A stretch of 64,000 nucleotides of DNA from positions 3,472,001 through 3,536,000 of the forward strand of contig NZ_CP034463.1 of the NCBI RefSeq assembly GCF_003955715.1, given 5' to 3'. The notes below the pieces were generated by a model. The model was given only the letters and a program-made list of their open reading frames with translations, was not told the origin of the DNA and did no database searches. Position numbers and translations under genes: made by a program. Positions 9,079 to 17,199 of this stretch are shown here, piece after piece (position 1 is the first letter of the stretch; every line of letters starts with the position of its first letter). This stretch comes from Streptomyces aquilus. GTDB taxonomy: Bacteria; Actinomycetota; Actinomycetes; Streptomycetales; Streptomycetaceae.

Positions 9079-9120
9079 TCGGGTGCGGGGCGGTGGGGGC
9101 TCCCCGCGCCCCTGAAAGAA
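9079..9120. repeat. REP-like GC-rich intergenic element
   Basis: Between two convergent genes there is a hairpin-forming stretch: a G-rich arm (GTGCGGGGCGGTGGGGG) followed by CCCCGCGCCCCT (9102-9113) and GAAAG. The string CCCCGCGCCCCT recurs at 18415-18426. Elements of this style are scattered in Streptomyces genomes; here it may also end transcription from both sides, although there is no T-run. Confidence 0.45.
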
Positions 9121-9131
9121 GCGGCATCAGC

Positions 9132-9989
9132 TCACCCGGCGAAGGGGAGTTGCTGCAATCCCTTCCCTGCGCCCGGAACCACCAACAGCGAGCCCGCCAC
9201 CGGATGCGGGGTCTCCAGTCCCACCCTCGCCGTCGTGATGTACAGGTCCGTCAAGTCGCTCCCCCCGAACGCGCACGCCGTCACCCGCGGGGTCGGCAAG
9301 GTGATCACACGGTCCAGTTCGCCGGACGGCGTGTAGCGGCGTACCGCTCCCCCGTCCCACAGGGCCACCCACACGCAGCCGTCCGCGTCGACCGTGAGGC
9401 CGTCCGGGAAGCCCGCGCCGTCCTCGATCTCGGCGAAGGGGCGGCGGTTCGACACCCTCCCCGCCTCGTGGTCGAAGACGTCGACGCGGCGGGTCGGGGA
9501 GTCGATGTAGTACATCAGGCGGCCGTCCGGGCTCCAGCCGGTGCCGTTGCTGACCGCCACGTCGTCGAGGACCGTCTCGGCCGTGCCGTCGGCCGTGTAG
9601 CGGGACAGGGTGCCGCCGCCGGGGGCCTCGTCGTAGCGCATGGTGCCGGCCCACAGGGAGCCGTCGGGGGCGATCGCCGCGTCGTTGGCGCGGCGGCCCG
9701 GCACCGGCTCGTGGTGGAGCCAGCGGAACGTGTCGTCGGGGTCGAGGAGGGCGACGCCGTCGCGCAGGTTGAGGACCAGGCCGCCGTTCGCACGCGGCTT
9801 CGCGGCGCCCACGTGCTGGTCGGTGACGCGGACCGTGCGGTGCCCGGTCGCCGGGTCGTAGGTGTGCAGGCGGGCGCCCAGGATGTCCAGCCAGAGCAGC
9901 CGGCCGGTCGCCGCGTCCCAGGTCGGCCCCTCGCCGAGGGTGGCCTCGGCGCGGACGGCGACCTCGTAGTCGTACGTCTTCGAGGTCAT
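9132..9989 (-). CDS. SMP-30/gluconolactonase-family lactonase
   Basis: A 285-residue six-bladed propeller protein. Family metal-site markers are visible: the N-terminal Glu in TLGEGPTWD, NGT/GWS in the middle (SNGTGWSPDGR), and the late Asp in FPDGLTVDADG. Members hydrolyse sugar lactones (glucono-, arabino- or xylonolactone) using a divalent metal. There is no signal peptide, so it is cytosolic. Its start overlaps the stop of the IclR gene by four bases, so the pair is one operon and the regulator probably responds to a related sugar acid. The nearby arabinofuranosidase makes an arabinonolactone-like substrate an attractive but unproven idea. Confidence 0.9.
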   Translation of the reverse strand: MTSKTYDYEVAVRAEATLGEGPTWDAATGRLLWLDILGARLHTYDPATGHRTVRVTDQHVGAAKPRANGGLVLNLRDGVALLDPDDTFRWLHHEPVPGRRANDAAIAPDGSLWAGTMRYDEAPGGGTLSRYTADGTAETVLDDVAVSNGTGWSPDGRLMYYIDSPTRRVDVFDHEAGRVSNRRPFAEIEDGAGFPDGLTVDADGCVWVALWDGGAVRRYTPSGELDRVITLPTPRVTACAFGGSDLTDLYITTARVGLETPHPVAGSLLVVPGAGKGLQQLPFAG

Positions 9990-10759
9990 CCCACGCTCCG
10001 GTGGCCGAGGCGCTCGGACAGCTCGACGGCACCCTTGGCGGCGAGCTGCTCCAGCTCCTCGCGGCGGTCCTCGCTCCAGCGGATCATCGGCACCGAGATC
10101 GACAGCGCGGCCACGACCCGGCCGGTGCGGTCGCGGACCGGGGCGGCCACGCAGGAGACGTCCGGGTTGGACTCGCGGCGCTCCACGGCGAGACCCCGCT
10201 CACGGATCTCGGCGAGGGCCTCGCGCAGAGCGGCCGGGTCGGTGATGCTGTTCGGAGTCATCGCGGCCAGGTCCGCGTTGTCCGGGATGCGGGAGCTCAG
10301 CTCCGGCTCGGGCAGCGAGGCCAGCAGCATCTTGCCGACGGAGGTGCAGTGGGCGGGCAGCCGGCGTCCCGCGGCGGACACCATGCGCACCGCGTGCGTG
10401 GAGTCAACCTTCGCGATGTAGATGACGTCGGTGCCCTCGAGGATGGCCACGTGGACGGTCTCGTCGCAGGTCTCGGCGACCGAGCGGGCGACCTGCTGGC
10501 CCTCGGCGGCGAGGTCGAGCTGCTCGGCGTAGCGGCTGCCGAGCTGGTACGGGCGCACGCCGAGCCGGTAGCGTCCCGGCTGACCCGGCACCGGGACGAT
10601 GTACGACCGTGCGGCGAGCGTGGTGACCAGCTCGTGCACGGTGGTGCGCGGCAGCTGGAGCTTGCGCACTATGTCCGGGGCGGAGAGCGTGCCGTCGCCG
10701 TCGAGGAAGAGCTCGAGGATGTCGAGAGCCCGGGTCACGGCAGGTACGAGACGTCCCAC
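9986..10759 (-). CDS. IclR-family transcriptional regulator
   Basis: 257 residues. An N-terminal winged helix-turn-helix (residues ~5-65; RALDILELF, LSAPDIVRKLQLPRTTVHELV) precedes the IclR effector-binding domain (residues ~80-250), with HCTSVGKMLLASLP and the conserved C-terminal ALSISVP. It is co-transcribed with the SMP-30 lactonase downstream through an ATGA overlap. A dyad at 10821-10837, about 62 bases upstream of its start, is a candidate autoregulatory site. The likely role is repressing or activating a sugar-acid catabolic operon in response to its ligand. Confidence 0.94.
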   Translation of the reverse strand: MGRLVPAVTRALDILELFLDGDGTLSAPDIVRKLQLPRTTVHELVTTLAARSYIVPVPGQPGRYRLGVRPYQLGSRYAEQLDLAAEGQQVARSVAETCDETVHVAILEGTDVIYIAKVDSTHAVRMVSAAGRRLPAHCTSVGKMLLASLPEPELSSRIPDNADLAAMTPNSITDPAALREALAEIRERGLAVERRESNPDVSCVAAPVRDRTGRVVAALSISVPMIRWSEDRREELEQLAAKGAVELSERLGHRSVG

Positions 10760-10820
10760 GTTCGGCCCCCTCCCTGTGAGGTGTCAGTGGAGTTCGGCGC
10801 CTGTCGAGCATCGTTCACGG

Positions 10821-10837
10821 TGTTCGAAATTTCAACA
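10821..10837. promoter_or_regulatory. Dyad upstream of the IclR gene, operator candidate
   Basis: TGTTCGAAATTTCAACA is an imperfect palindrome (TGTT..AAATT..AACA) with the perfect core GAAATTTC. It is an AT-rich patch in a GC-rich background and sits 62 bases upstream of the IclR start. Size and form suit an IclR-family dimer site. Confidence 0.55.
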
Positions 10838-10973
10838 GGCGATCGGAATAGCGAACACAGGCTACTCAACGCGGGTTTGCCCCGGCAATGGTTCTGCAGA
10901 TCAGGCGTTCCACACCCGTCCCGTTTCGGCGGGAACGGCACGCGTGCGAGCTGCCGGGACTACTGTGTCCGTG

Positions 10974-10987
10974 TGTGACGCGTCACA
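10974..10987. promoter_or_regulatory. Perfect palindrome upstream of the TerD-nuclease gene
   Basis: TGTGACGCGTCACA is a perfect 14-base palindrome, 44 bases before the GTG start at 11032. A closely related palindrome, GTGACGTCAC, precedes the second TerD gene at 13131-13140, so both genes may be read by one regulator. Confidence 0.5.
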
Positions 10988-11031
10988 TTGCGTGGCGAGT
11001 CTTGGGGGATGCGGTTCCTGGGGGGAATCTC

Positions 11032-13134
11032 GTGCGCGAAATGACCAAGGGGTCCAATGCTGCCCTGTCGGCGCTGAGTGACAACACCGGCTCGGTGATC
11101 GTCAGCCTGGGCTGGAGCAGCCCGGCGGGGGACGGCGACGCGGATGTGTCCGTCTTACTCCTGGGCCCGGACGGCAAGGTCCGCAGCGACGCGGACTTCT
11201 ACTTCTACAACAACCCGGTGGCCGCCGACGGAAGCGTGCACCTGCTGGACAAGACGCCCACCGAGGACGGCAACGAGGACCGGATCAGCTTCGACCTGAC
11301 CGTGGTGCCGCCCGAGGTCGACCGCGTCGTCGTGGCCGCGAGCCGCTACGGCGGCGCGCACTTCGGGGAACTCGACGACCTCCGGGTGACCCTGTCCGAC
11401 GCGGTGGGCGAGCACCTCCTCCGTTTCGCGATCGGCGACCCCGGCAAGGTGAGCGCGATCATCTTCGGCGAGCTGTACCGCCGCGCGGGGGAATGGAAGT
11501 TCCGAGCCGTCGGGCAGGGGTACGACTCCGGGCTGGCAGGCCTCGCGACGGACTTCGGGGTCGACATCGACGACGAGGAGGAGGCCACCGGTACCGGCGA
11601 CGACGCGGAGGCCACCACCGGCGACGACGACGCGGAGGGTACGGCGCCCGCGGCGACGCCGGAACCGACCGGGACCGGTGAGCCGGTCGGCCTGCCCTCG
11701 GACGCGGTCTCCGAGCCGGATCCGGCCGAGACCCTGAACGCCGTACCGGCTCCCCGCCGAACCACCGACGAAGCCGGGCCCCGCAAACCGGCCGCCCGGC
11801 CCCGCACCGCCAAGAAGCGGGCGACCCCGCCCAGCGCACCGCAGAAGTCCCTGGGGGAGAACGACTCCTGGCGTCCCGCCCGGCTCTTCCCGCTCTCCAC
11901 GCTGAAGAGCGACCGGGACCGGGAGATGCGCGCCACCTCGGTGCTGTTGTCGGTGATGACCCAGGTGCCACGGTTCGGCCGGCGGCTCACCGCCGCGTTC
12001 GGCGCGCCCTCCGGCCGTATGGAGACCTTCACCGAGGTCACCCTGCCGCACGGTGACACACCCCGGCGGCCCGACGGAGTGATCCGTATCGAGCGGGCCG
12101 GCAAGCTGTGGACGGCGCTCGTCGAGACCAAGACGAACGGCAACGCCCTCAAGGCCGACCAGGTGCAGGCCTACATGGACATCGCCGCCCGGCGCGGCTA
12201 CGAAGCCGTGATCACGTTGTCGAACGACGTCGCGCTGGAGGGCAGCCCCCTGGTCGACGTCAGGATCGACCGGCGGCGCAAGCACCAGGTGGCGCTCTGG
12301 CACCTGTCCTGGGCCGAAGTGGCCCACCAGGCACAGCTGCTGATCCGGCACGAAGGGGTCGGCAACGCGGCGCGCACCTGGCTGCTCCAGGAACTGCTCC
12401 ACTATCTCCAGCACGAGAACTCCGGCTGCCACGGCTTCCAGAACATGGGCTCCGCCTGGGTACCGGTACGCAACGGCATCAACGACGAGACCCTCTGCCA
12501 GGGCGACCCACGGGCCCTCGAAGTCGTCGAGAACTGGGAGCGGCTCATCCGCCAGGTGTGCCTCAGACTCGGTGGCGAACTCGGCCAGAAAGTGCTGCCC
12601 GCCCAGCGCGTCAGGCGCGGCACCGACCACGGCACCCGCCGGGCCCAACTGGCCGACCAGCTGTGCCTGGAAGGCCGGTTGCAGGCCCAGCTCCGCGTCG
12701 AGGAGGCGCCCGGCCTGCTCACCGTCGGCGCCGATCTGCGCACCGGCAGGCTGCGCACGTCCATCGAGATCCCCGCACCCGAGCAGGGGTACCCCCTGAC
12801 CTGGGCCAAGCGGCTGGTCCGCCGCCTCGCCGAGGCACCGGCCGACCTGCACGTGGAGACGCTGGTCGAGGGTGACACCCTGGGGCCGCGCGGCACCCTG
12901 GAACGGCTCCGCCCGGAACCGGCCGACCTGCTGCCCAAGAACGGCACGCAGATCACCGGCTTCCGGCTGTCCCTCCTGAAGAGCATGGGCAGCACCCGCG
13001 GCAACGCCGAGTCCGGCTTCATCCGCAGTGTGGACGACGCCGTGCACCGCTTCTACAAGACCGTCGTGGTCCATCTCGACGAGCCTGTCCGCCGACGCAC
13101 CCCCTTGCCCGCCACCGCCGATGTGACAAGGTGA
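11032..13134 (+). CDS. TerD domain fused to a PD-(D/E)xK nuclease-like domain
   Basis: 700 residues from a GTG with a GGGGGGA box upstream. Residues ~1-180 form a TerD domain (SVIVSLGW, LLLGPDGKVRSDADFYFYN, GLATDFGVDID); TerD proteins bind calcium and act in tellurite, phage and other stress responses. An acidic then Pro/Ala/Arg-rich linker (~185-285) leads to a second part with PDGVIRI (D348) and VETKTNGNALK (E365-T-K367), followed by QVQAYMDIA. That spacing is the PD-(D/E)xK nuclease signature with a downstream Gln. The C-terminal ~250 residues were not recognised. Aravind and colleagues predicted DNA-processing enzymes in Ter systems, so a stress-gated nuclease is plausible. The TerD gene that follows starts 30 bases downstream. 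Confidence 0.8.
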   Translation: MREMTKGSNAALSALSDNTGSVIVSLGWSSPAGDGDADVSVLLLGPDGKVRSDADFYFYNNPVAADGSVHLLDKTPTEDGNEDRISFDLTVVPPEVDRVVVAASRYGGAHFGELDDLRVTLSDAVGEHLLRFAIGDPGKVSAIIFGELYRRAGEWKFRAVGQGYDSGLAGLATDFGVDIDDEEEATGTGDDAEATTGDDDAEGTAPAATPEPTGTGEPVGLPSDAVSEPDPAETLNAVPAPRRTTDEAGPRKPAARPRTAKKRATPPSAPQKSLGENDSWRPARLFPLSTLKSDRDREMRATSVLLSVMTQVPRFGRRLTAAFGAPSGRMETFTEVTLPHGDTPRRPDGVIRIERAGKLWTALVETKTNGNALKADQVQAYMDIAARRGYEAVITLSNDVALEGSPLVDVRIDRRRKHQVALWHLSWAEVAHQAQLLIRHEGVGNAARTWLLQELLHYLQHENSGCHGFQNMGSAWVPVRNGINDETLCQGDPRALEVVENWERLIRQVCLRLGGELGQKVLPAQRVRRGTDHGTRRAQLADQLCLEGRLQAQLRVEEAPGLLTVGADLRTGRLRTSIEIPAPEQGYPLTWAKRLVRRLAEAPADLHVETLVEGDTLGPRGTLERLRPEPADLLPKNGTQITGFRLSLLKSMGSTRGNAESGFIRSVDDAVHRFYKTVVVHLDEPVRRRTPLPATADVTR

Positions 13135-13140
13135 CGTCAC
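13131..13140. promoter_or_regulatory. GTGACGTCAC palindrome before the second TerD gene
   Basis: A perfect 10-base palindrome spanning the end of the TerD-nuclease gene, 24 bases before the next start. With the flanks it reads TGTGACAAGGTGACGTCACA, so a second TGTGAC half-site is present. It resembles the palindrome at 10974-10987. Confidence 0.45.
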
Positions 13141-13164
13141 ATCGATGGGGTGGGGGTAATAGCT

Positions 13165-14454
13165 GTGCCGGAACTTCTCAAGGGCGGGAACACCACGGTC
13201 AAAGCGGCGCCGCTGACCGCCGAACTGCGCTCCGCGGGCGATCCGGTCGATCTCAGCGCCCTGCTGGTCGGCGCGGACGGCAAGGTCAGGTCCGACGCCG
13301 ACCTCGTCTTCTACAACCAGCCCACCGCCGAGTCCGGTGCCGTCCGCCACCTCGCCGCGGACGCCGGCGCGCCCGAGCGGATCGCCGTCGATCCCGGCGC
13401 GCTGCCCGCCGACGTGGACCGGGTGGTGCTGATCGCGAGCTGCGATCCGGACGACCTGTCGCGTACGTTCCGCACGGTCGCCGACGTCGAGGTGCGCGGT
13501 GTCCAGGACGGTGCCGATCCCGTCGTCTTCCGGCAGCCGCCGCTGGTCGACGGGGAGCGGGCCGTCCTGCTGGTGGAGCTGTACCGGCGGGGCGACGGCT
13601 GGAAGCTGCGGGCCATCGGGCAGGGGTACGCGGAGGGGCTGGCGGGGCTGGCGACGGACTTCGGGATCGATGTGTCGGAGCCCGAGGCCCCGGCGACAAC
13701 ACCGCCGGCTCAGGTACCGGCTCCTGCTCCTGCTGCCGCTCCCACCAGTCTCGTCAAACCCCCGCTCGGCAAGGTCAGCCTCGACAAGGGCGGCCAGGTC
13801 GCGATCAGCCTGGACAAGCAGGACCGCGAGCTGGTCGTCACCGTGACGCTGGAGTGGGACGGCGGCAGCGACCAGCGGCGCCGCCGGGGCGCCGACCTCG
13901 ATCTGTACGCCCTGTTCGTGCCCGCGTCGAAGGCGCGGCGGGGCGGTGCCGAGGCGCCCGGCACGATCGTCAAGACCGGGCTCGCGAAGAAGATGCCGGA
14001 GAAGCCCGAGAAGGGCGACAAGGGCCCGAAGGCCGACGTCGTCTACTACAAGAACCTCGGCTCGCTGAAGCAGGCCCCGTACATCCAGCTCGACGGCGAC
14101 TCCAAGACTCCCGGCCGCGAGACCGTCCGTATCGTCCGGCCGGACCAGCAGGGATACGTCCTGCTGTGCGCGTACTCCGCCCTCAGCAACGGCTTCGGCT
14201 CCTTCAAGAGCTTCGGCGCGCAGGTGGTCGTGGACGACGGGCGTGGTTCGAACGTCACGGTCCCGCTCTTCGAGAACACCAAGACGCGCTACTGGGTGGC
14301 CATCGCCCTCGTCGACTTCACCTCGGCGGACGGCGCGGCGATCCACCACATCGAGGCGTACAGCGGCCGCATGACCGAGCGCCGCCCGGTACTGCACCCG
14401 GACGGCACGATCGAGATGAACGCGGGGCCGGTGGAGTTCAAGGGCCGCGACTAA
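13165..14454 (+). CDS. Double-TerD stress protein
   Basis: 429 residues using the GTG at 13165, preceded by GGGGG; a GTG at 13150 is also in frame. It holds two TerD repeats. The first, ~1-175, has LLVGADGKVRSDADLVFYNQ and GLATDFGIDV. A Pro/Ala linker follows, and then the second (~195-429), starting SLDKGGQVAISL with GADLDLYALFV and later VVYYKNLGS. The Asp clusters are the calcium-binding type. It is expected to be cytosolic or membrane-peripheral. It lies directly behind the TerD-nuclease gene and probably shares its stress role. Its end overlaps the convergent PucR-type gene by four bases. Confidence 0.85.
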   Translation: MPELLKGGNTTVKAAPLTAELRSAGDPVDLSALLVGADGKVRSDADLVFYNQPTAESGAVRHLAADAGAPERIAVDPGALPADVDRVVLIASCDPDDLSRTFRTVADVEVRGVQDGADPVVFRQPPLVDGERAVLLVELYRRGDGWKLRAIGQGYAEGLAGLATDFGIDVSEPEAPATTPPAQVPAPAPAAAPTSLVKPPLGKVSLDKGGQVAISLDKQDRELVVTVTLEWDGGSDQRRRRGADLDLYALFVPASKARRGGAEAPGTIVKTGLAKKMPEKPEKGDKGPKADVVYYKNLGSLKQAPYIQLDGDSKTPGRETVRIVRPDQQGYVLLCAYSALSNGFGSFKSFGAQVVVDDGRGSNVTVPLFENTKTRYWVAIALVDFTSADGAAIHHIEAYSGRMTERRPVLHPDGTIEMNAGPVEFKGRD

Positions 14455-15692
14455 GAGCCCTGGACCACCCCCAGCGCCCCTCGCAACCTCTGCGCCCGCA
14501 GCACCAGTTCCAGTTCGAAGCGGCGGTCCGGGTCGTCGATCTCGGCGCCCCAGAGTTCGCGGATCTGGCGCAGGCGGTAGCGGACCGTCTGGGGGTGGAC
14601 GCCGAGCCGGGCGGCGACCTCCGGGGCGCCGCCGCGCGTCTCCAGCCAGGCCAGGAGGGTTTCGGCGAGGCGGCGGCCGTGGGTGGGGCCGCAGTGGGCG
14701 AGGGGGGCCAGGCAGCGCAGGGCCAGGTCGTCGATGAGTTCCTCCGGTTGCAGGAGGACCAGCGCTTCCGTGTGCTCGGTGCAGTACAGGACCTCACCGG
14801 CCGGCAGCAGCCCGCGTTCCATGAGGCTCACCGCCGCCTCCGCCCAGCGCAGCGACTTCGCCGCGTCGGCGAGCGGGACGGGCGGGCCGATGGCGCCGGC
14901 CCAGCCGGTCAGGGCGCGGTGCAGGAGTTCGGGGCGGCCCGCGCAGTCGGGTTCGGGGACGACCATGCGGGGCTGTTCGTAGTCCATGTCGAGGAGGACG
15001 CCCTGGCCGACCGCGGGGGCCATGGCCTCGCGGGCCGGGCGCAGCAGTACGCCGACGGCGACCTTCTCGGGAAGGTTCCAGCCGATCCGGGCGGCGCGTT
15101 CGGTGAGCAGGTCGTCGGGGTTGCCGCCGCGCTGGCGTGCGGCCAACAGCAGTTCCATCAGCCCGCGTTGGAGGCGTAAGCGTTCGCCGGCCTGTCTCGC
15201 CGCCGCTTCGGCGTAGCCGCGGACCGACTGGTCGACGAGGCCGTCGAGATACTCGTAGCCGGCGTCGACGAGTTCGTACATCGCGGGGGGCGGGATCTCG
15301 ACGCGCTGGCCGATCTCGGCGAAGCGGCGCCAGGCGAGCCGTACGCCCATGCGGTAGATCGCCTGGAGGGAGTCCAGGCTGCGGCCGCCGAGGCCCTCGC
15401 CGCGGCCGAACTCCTGGAAGACGCCGGGCGGCACGGTCGGGCGGCCCTCGGCGGTCTCCAGGTGCTGGACGAACACCTCGATGGCGCGGCGGATGCCGAC
15501 GAGGGCCATCGGCTCGCCGGACTCGTCGAGGACGACGGGCAGATGGGGGTACTCGCGGCGGATCTCGCGCAGGATCTCGTCGGCGAGTTCGGGCGCCTCG
15601 GCCATGGCGATCGCCGCGAACCGGCGCACCTGGAGGCGAGGCACGTCGAGCCAGGCCGAGCGGGAGTTGACGGTTGCCGGGCGGGCCGTCAC
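14451..15692 (-). CDS. PucR/CdaR-type transcriptional regulator
   Basis: 413 residues from a GTG start; its AGGGGAG ribosome site lies inside the end of the preceding small gene. The N-terminal half is an all-helical sensor region. The C-terminal ~60 residues are the PucR helix-turn-helix (GGAPEVAARLGVHPQTVRYRL, then LRQIRELWG), the hallmark of this family. A GGDEF-like remnant common in such proteins may lie at ~200-300 (VAVGVLLRPAR). Family members control purine, sugar-acid and lipid-related operons. The target is unknown here. It is probably co-transcribed with the DUF2613-like gene, three bases upstream. Confidence 0.85.
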   Translation of the reverse strand: MTARPATVNSRSAWLDVPRLQVRRFAAIAMAEAPELADEILREIRREYPHLPVVLDESGEPMALVGIRRAIEVFVQHLETAEGRPTVPPGVFQEFGRGEGLGGRSLDSLQAIYRMGVRLAWRRFAEIGQRVEIPPPAMYELVDAGYEYLDGLVDQSVRGYAEAAARQAGERLRLQRGLMELLLAARQRGGNPDDLLTERAARIGWNLPEKVAVGVLLRPAREAMAPAVGQGVLLDMDYEQPRMVVPEPDCAGRPELLHRALTGWAGAIGPPVPLADAAKSLRWAEAAVSLMERGLLPAGEVLYCTEHTEALVLLQPEELIDDLALRCLAPLAHCGPTHGRRLAETLLAWLETRGGAPEVAARLGVHPQTVRYRLRQIRELWGAEIDDPDRRFELELVLRAQRLRGALGVVQGS

Positions 15693-15695
15693 GTC

Positions 15696-15848
15696 TCAAC
15701 TCCCCTGGCCCGCTTGCTCGTACGTGATCAAGGGGGTGTTGGGCTGGTCGGGCGTGGCGTCGAGCAGGGCGACGATGCCGAGCGCGGCACCCACGGCGAG
15801 CACGGCGGCGGCCACGACGGTCAGTGCGGCGGCGAGCAGTCTGGACAT
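15696..15848 (-). CDS. Small single-span membrane protein, DUF2613-like
   Basis: A 50-residue protein: MSRLLAAALTVVAAAVLAVG, continuing hydrophobic to ~residue 29, then a polar tail with TPDQPNTPLITYE. Actinobacteria carry a conserved family of this design (DUF2613), one N-terminal membrane span with a short outer tail, function unknown. The stop lies three bases before the PucR-type start, so the two are coupled. Short length and good codon bias support a real gene. Confidence 0.72.
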   Translation of the reverse strand: MSRLLAAALTVVAAAVLAVGAALGIVALLDATPDQPNTPLITYEQAGQGS

Positions 15849-15938
15849 CGCAGGGTCAGCCTCTCAGTGGCTCTCTTCCGGCGGTTGTCCCCACCCCGGC
15901 GTCCCACCCTGCCTGTGGAGCCCAGTCTCAGCAAGACA

Positions 15939-15967
15939 TTGACACCTCGTCAAGAGAGCCCTACGGT
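15939..15967 (+). promoter_or_regulatory. Predicted housekeeping promoter of the envelope-glycan cluster
   Basis: TTGACA (15939-15944), 17 bases, then TACGGT (15962-15967): the best HrdB-type promoter in the window. It points to the DUF3068 gene at 16023, giving a leader of about 50 bases, and may drive several genes of the cluster. Confidence 0.75.
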
Positions 15968-16022
15968 TCCCGGCCCATAGAGCGGCCCGAACTCCGTACC
16001 CTCACGCCCCTGGAGTGCCCGG

Positions 16023-17000
16023 ATGCGCCGTACAGCCTCACCACTCTCACTGATTCTGCTGGGACTTGGCACGTTCCTGCTGGTCCTGGCGCCCCTGCTG
16101 GCGTGGTACGTGACCCCGCGGGCCGCCGTGAACCCGATCGACATCGACCAGACCGCCGTCTACAAGGGCACCGGCAGCGTCTTCGACACCGACAAGGTCG
16201 AGACCGTGCCCGGCCAGGAGATCACCGTCACCCAGCGGGTGCGCGGCAACGTCGAGGACAGCGAGCGCAGCGGCGACGCGGTCTGGGACGTGACGACCAC
16301 GGTCGACACCGACAAGTCGCTGCCGGCCGCCGATCCGCACGACGCGCTGGAGTTCATCCCGCACCGCTGGGTGATGAACCGCAAGACGACCAAGCCGGTG
16401 CACTGCTGCGGCGAGAAGCCGTACATCGAGGGCGAGGCCTATCTGAAGTTCCCCTTCGACGTGCGGAAACGCTCGTACCAGTGGTGGGACAACTCGCTGG
16501 GTTCGACCGTCGTGTTGACCTACCGGGACACCAAGAAGATCCAGGGGTACACGGGTTACCGGTTCACCGGCACGGTCGCCCCGGCGAAGGTCGGCACCCG
16601 GCTGGTGCCGGGCACCCTCGTCGGCCTGAGGAACCAGCCGCAGGTGCTGGCCGAGGAGTGGTACTCCAACCACGGCATCGAGCTGGTCGTCGACCAGCGC
16701 ACCGGCCGGGTGATCTACGCGCAGGTCGGCCCCAAGCGCACGCTGCGGGCGCCGGGTTCGAAGAAGGACGCGGTGGTGCTGCTGGACAGCGAGAAGATCG
16801 CGTTCACCACGGCGACGCAGAAGGAGGCCGTACGGCTGGCGAAGCGGGACAGCGGGCAGCTGAAGGCGATCGGCGTGACGGTGCCGATCGGGGCGGCTGT
16901 GGGCGGGTTCGTCCTGGTGGTGGCCGGTTCCGTTTTGTTGGTACGGGGGAGGCGGCATCCCGGTAATTCCGATACGCCCGATCCCACACTCACGATGTGA
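16023..17000 (+). CDS. DUF3068 (PorA-like) envelope protein
   Basis: 325 residues. An N-terminal membrane anchor (LSLILLGLGTFLLVLAPLLAWYV cut across ~8-30), a long extracytoplasmic region, and a C-terminal span (~287-310) followed by a short basic tail give a two-span protein with most of its mass outside. DUF3068 proteins occur in actinobacteria and are annotated as porin PorA family; function is not established in Streptomyces. GGAG lies 7 bases before the ATG. It is the first gene of the AftD-like glycan cluster, separated from the glycosyltransferase by 199 bases, so it may have its own terminator or an internal promoter may exist there. Confidence 0.85.
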   Translation: MRRTASPLSLILLGLGTFLLVLAPLLAWYVTPRAAVNPIDIDQTAVYKGTGSVFDTDKVETVPGQEITVTQRVRGNVEDSERSGDAVWDVTTTVDTDKSLPAADPHDALEFIPHRWVMNRKTTKPVHCCGEKPYIEGEAYLKFPFDVRKRSYQWWDNSLGSTVVLTYRDTKKIQGYTGYRFTGTVAPAKVGTRLVPGTLVGLRNQPQVLAEEWYSNHGIELVVDQRTGRVIYAQVGPKRTLRAPGSKKDAVVLLDSEKIAFTTATQKEAVRLAKRDSGQLKAIGVTVPIGAAVGGFVLVVAGSVLLVRGRRHPGNSDTPDPTLTM

Positions 17001-17199
17001 CGTGACGTCAGCTCTAATAAGCCCGGAAATTGTCATCCCGGTGAGTAGCAATGAGGAACGGGTGGGCGAAAACTGTCCACCCCCACCCGAGCACAGTCCA
17101 CCCACATCCTCCTCGTAGGAAGCACCCAAATCCCCCACAGGAACGTAAAGCACCTCCCCACGCTTCGAGTTCCGCACCCTGAGACGAGTTGGAGCACGC

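Noticed and set aside
9096..9113. A classical intrinsic terminator between the FAD and SMP-30 genes.
   Set aside because: The GC-rich hairpin lacks a T-run and shares its end with another element at 18415-18426, so it is listed as a repeat rather than a terminator.
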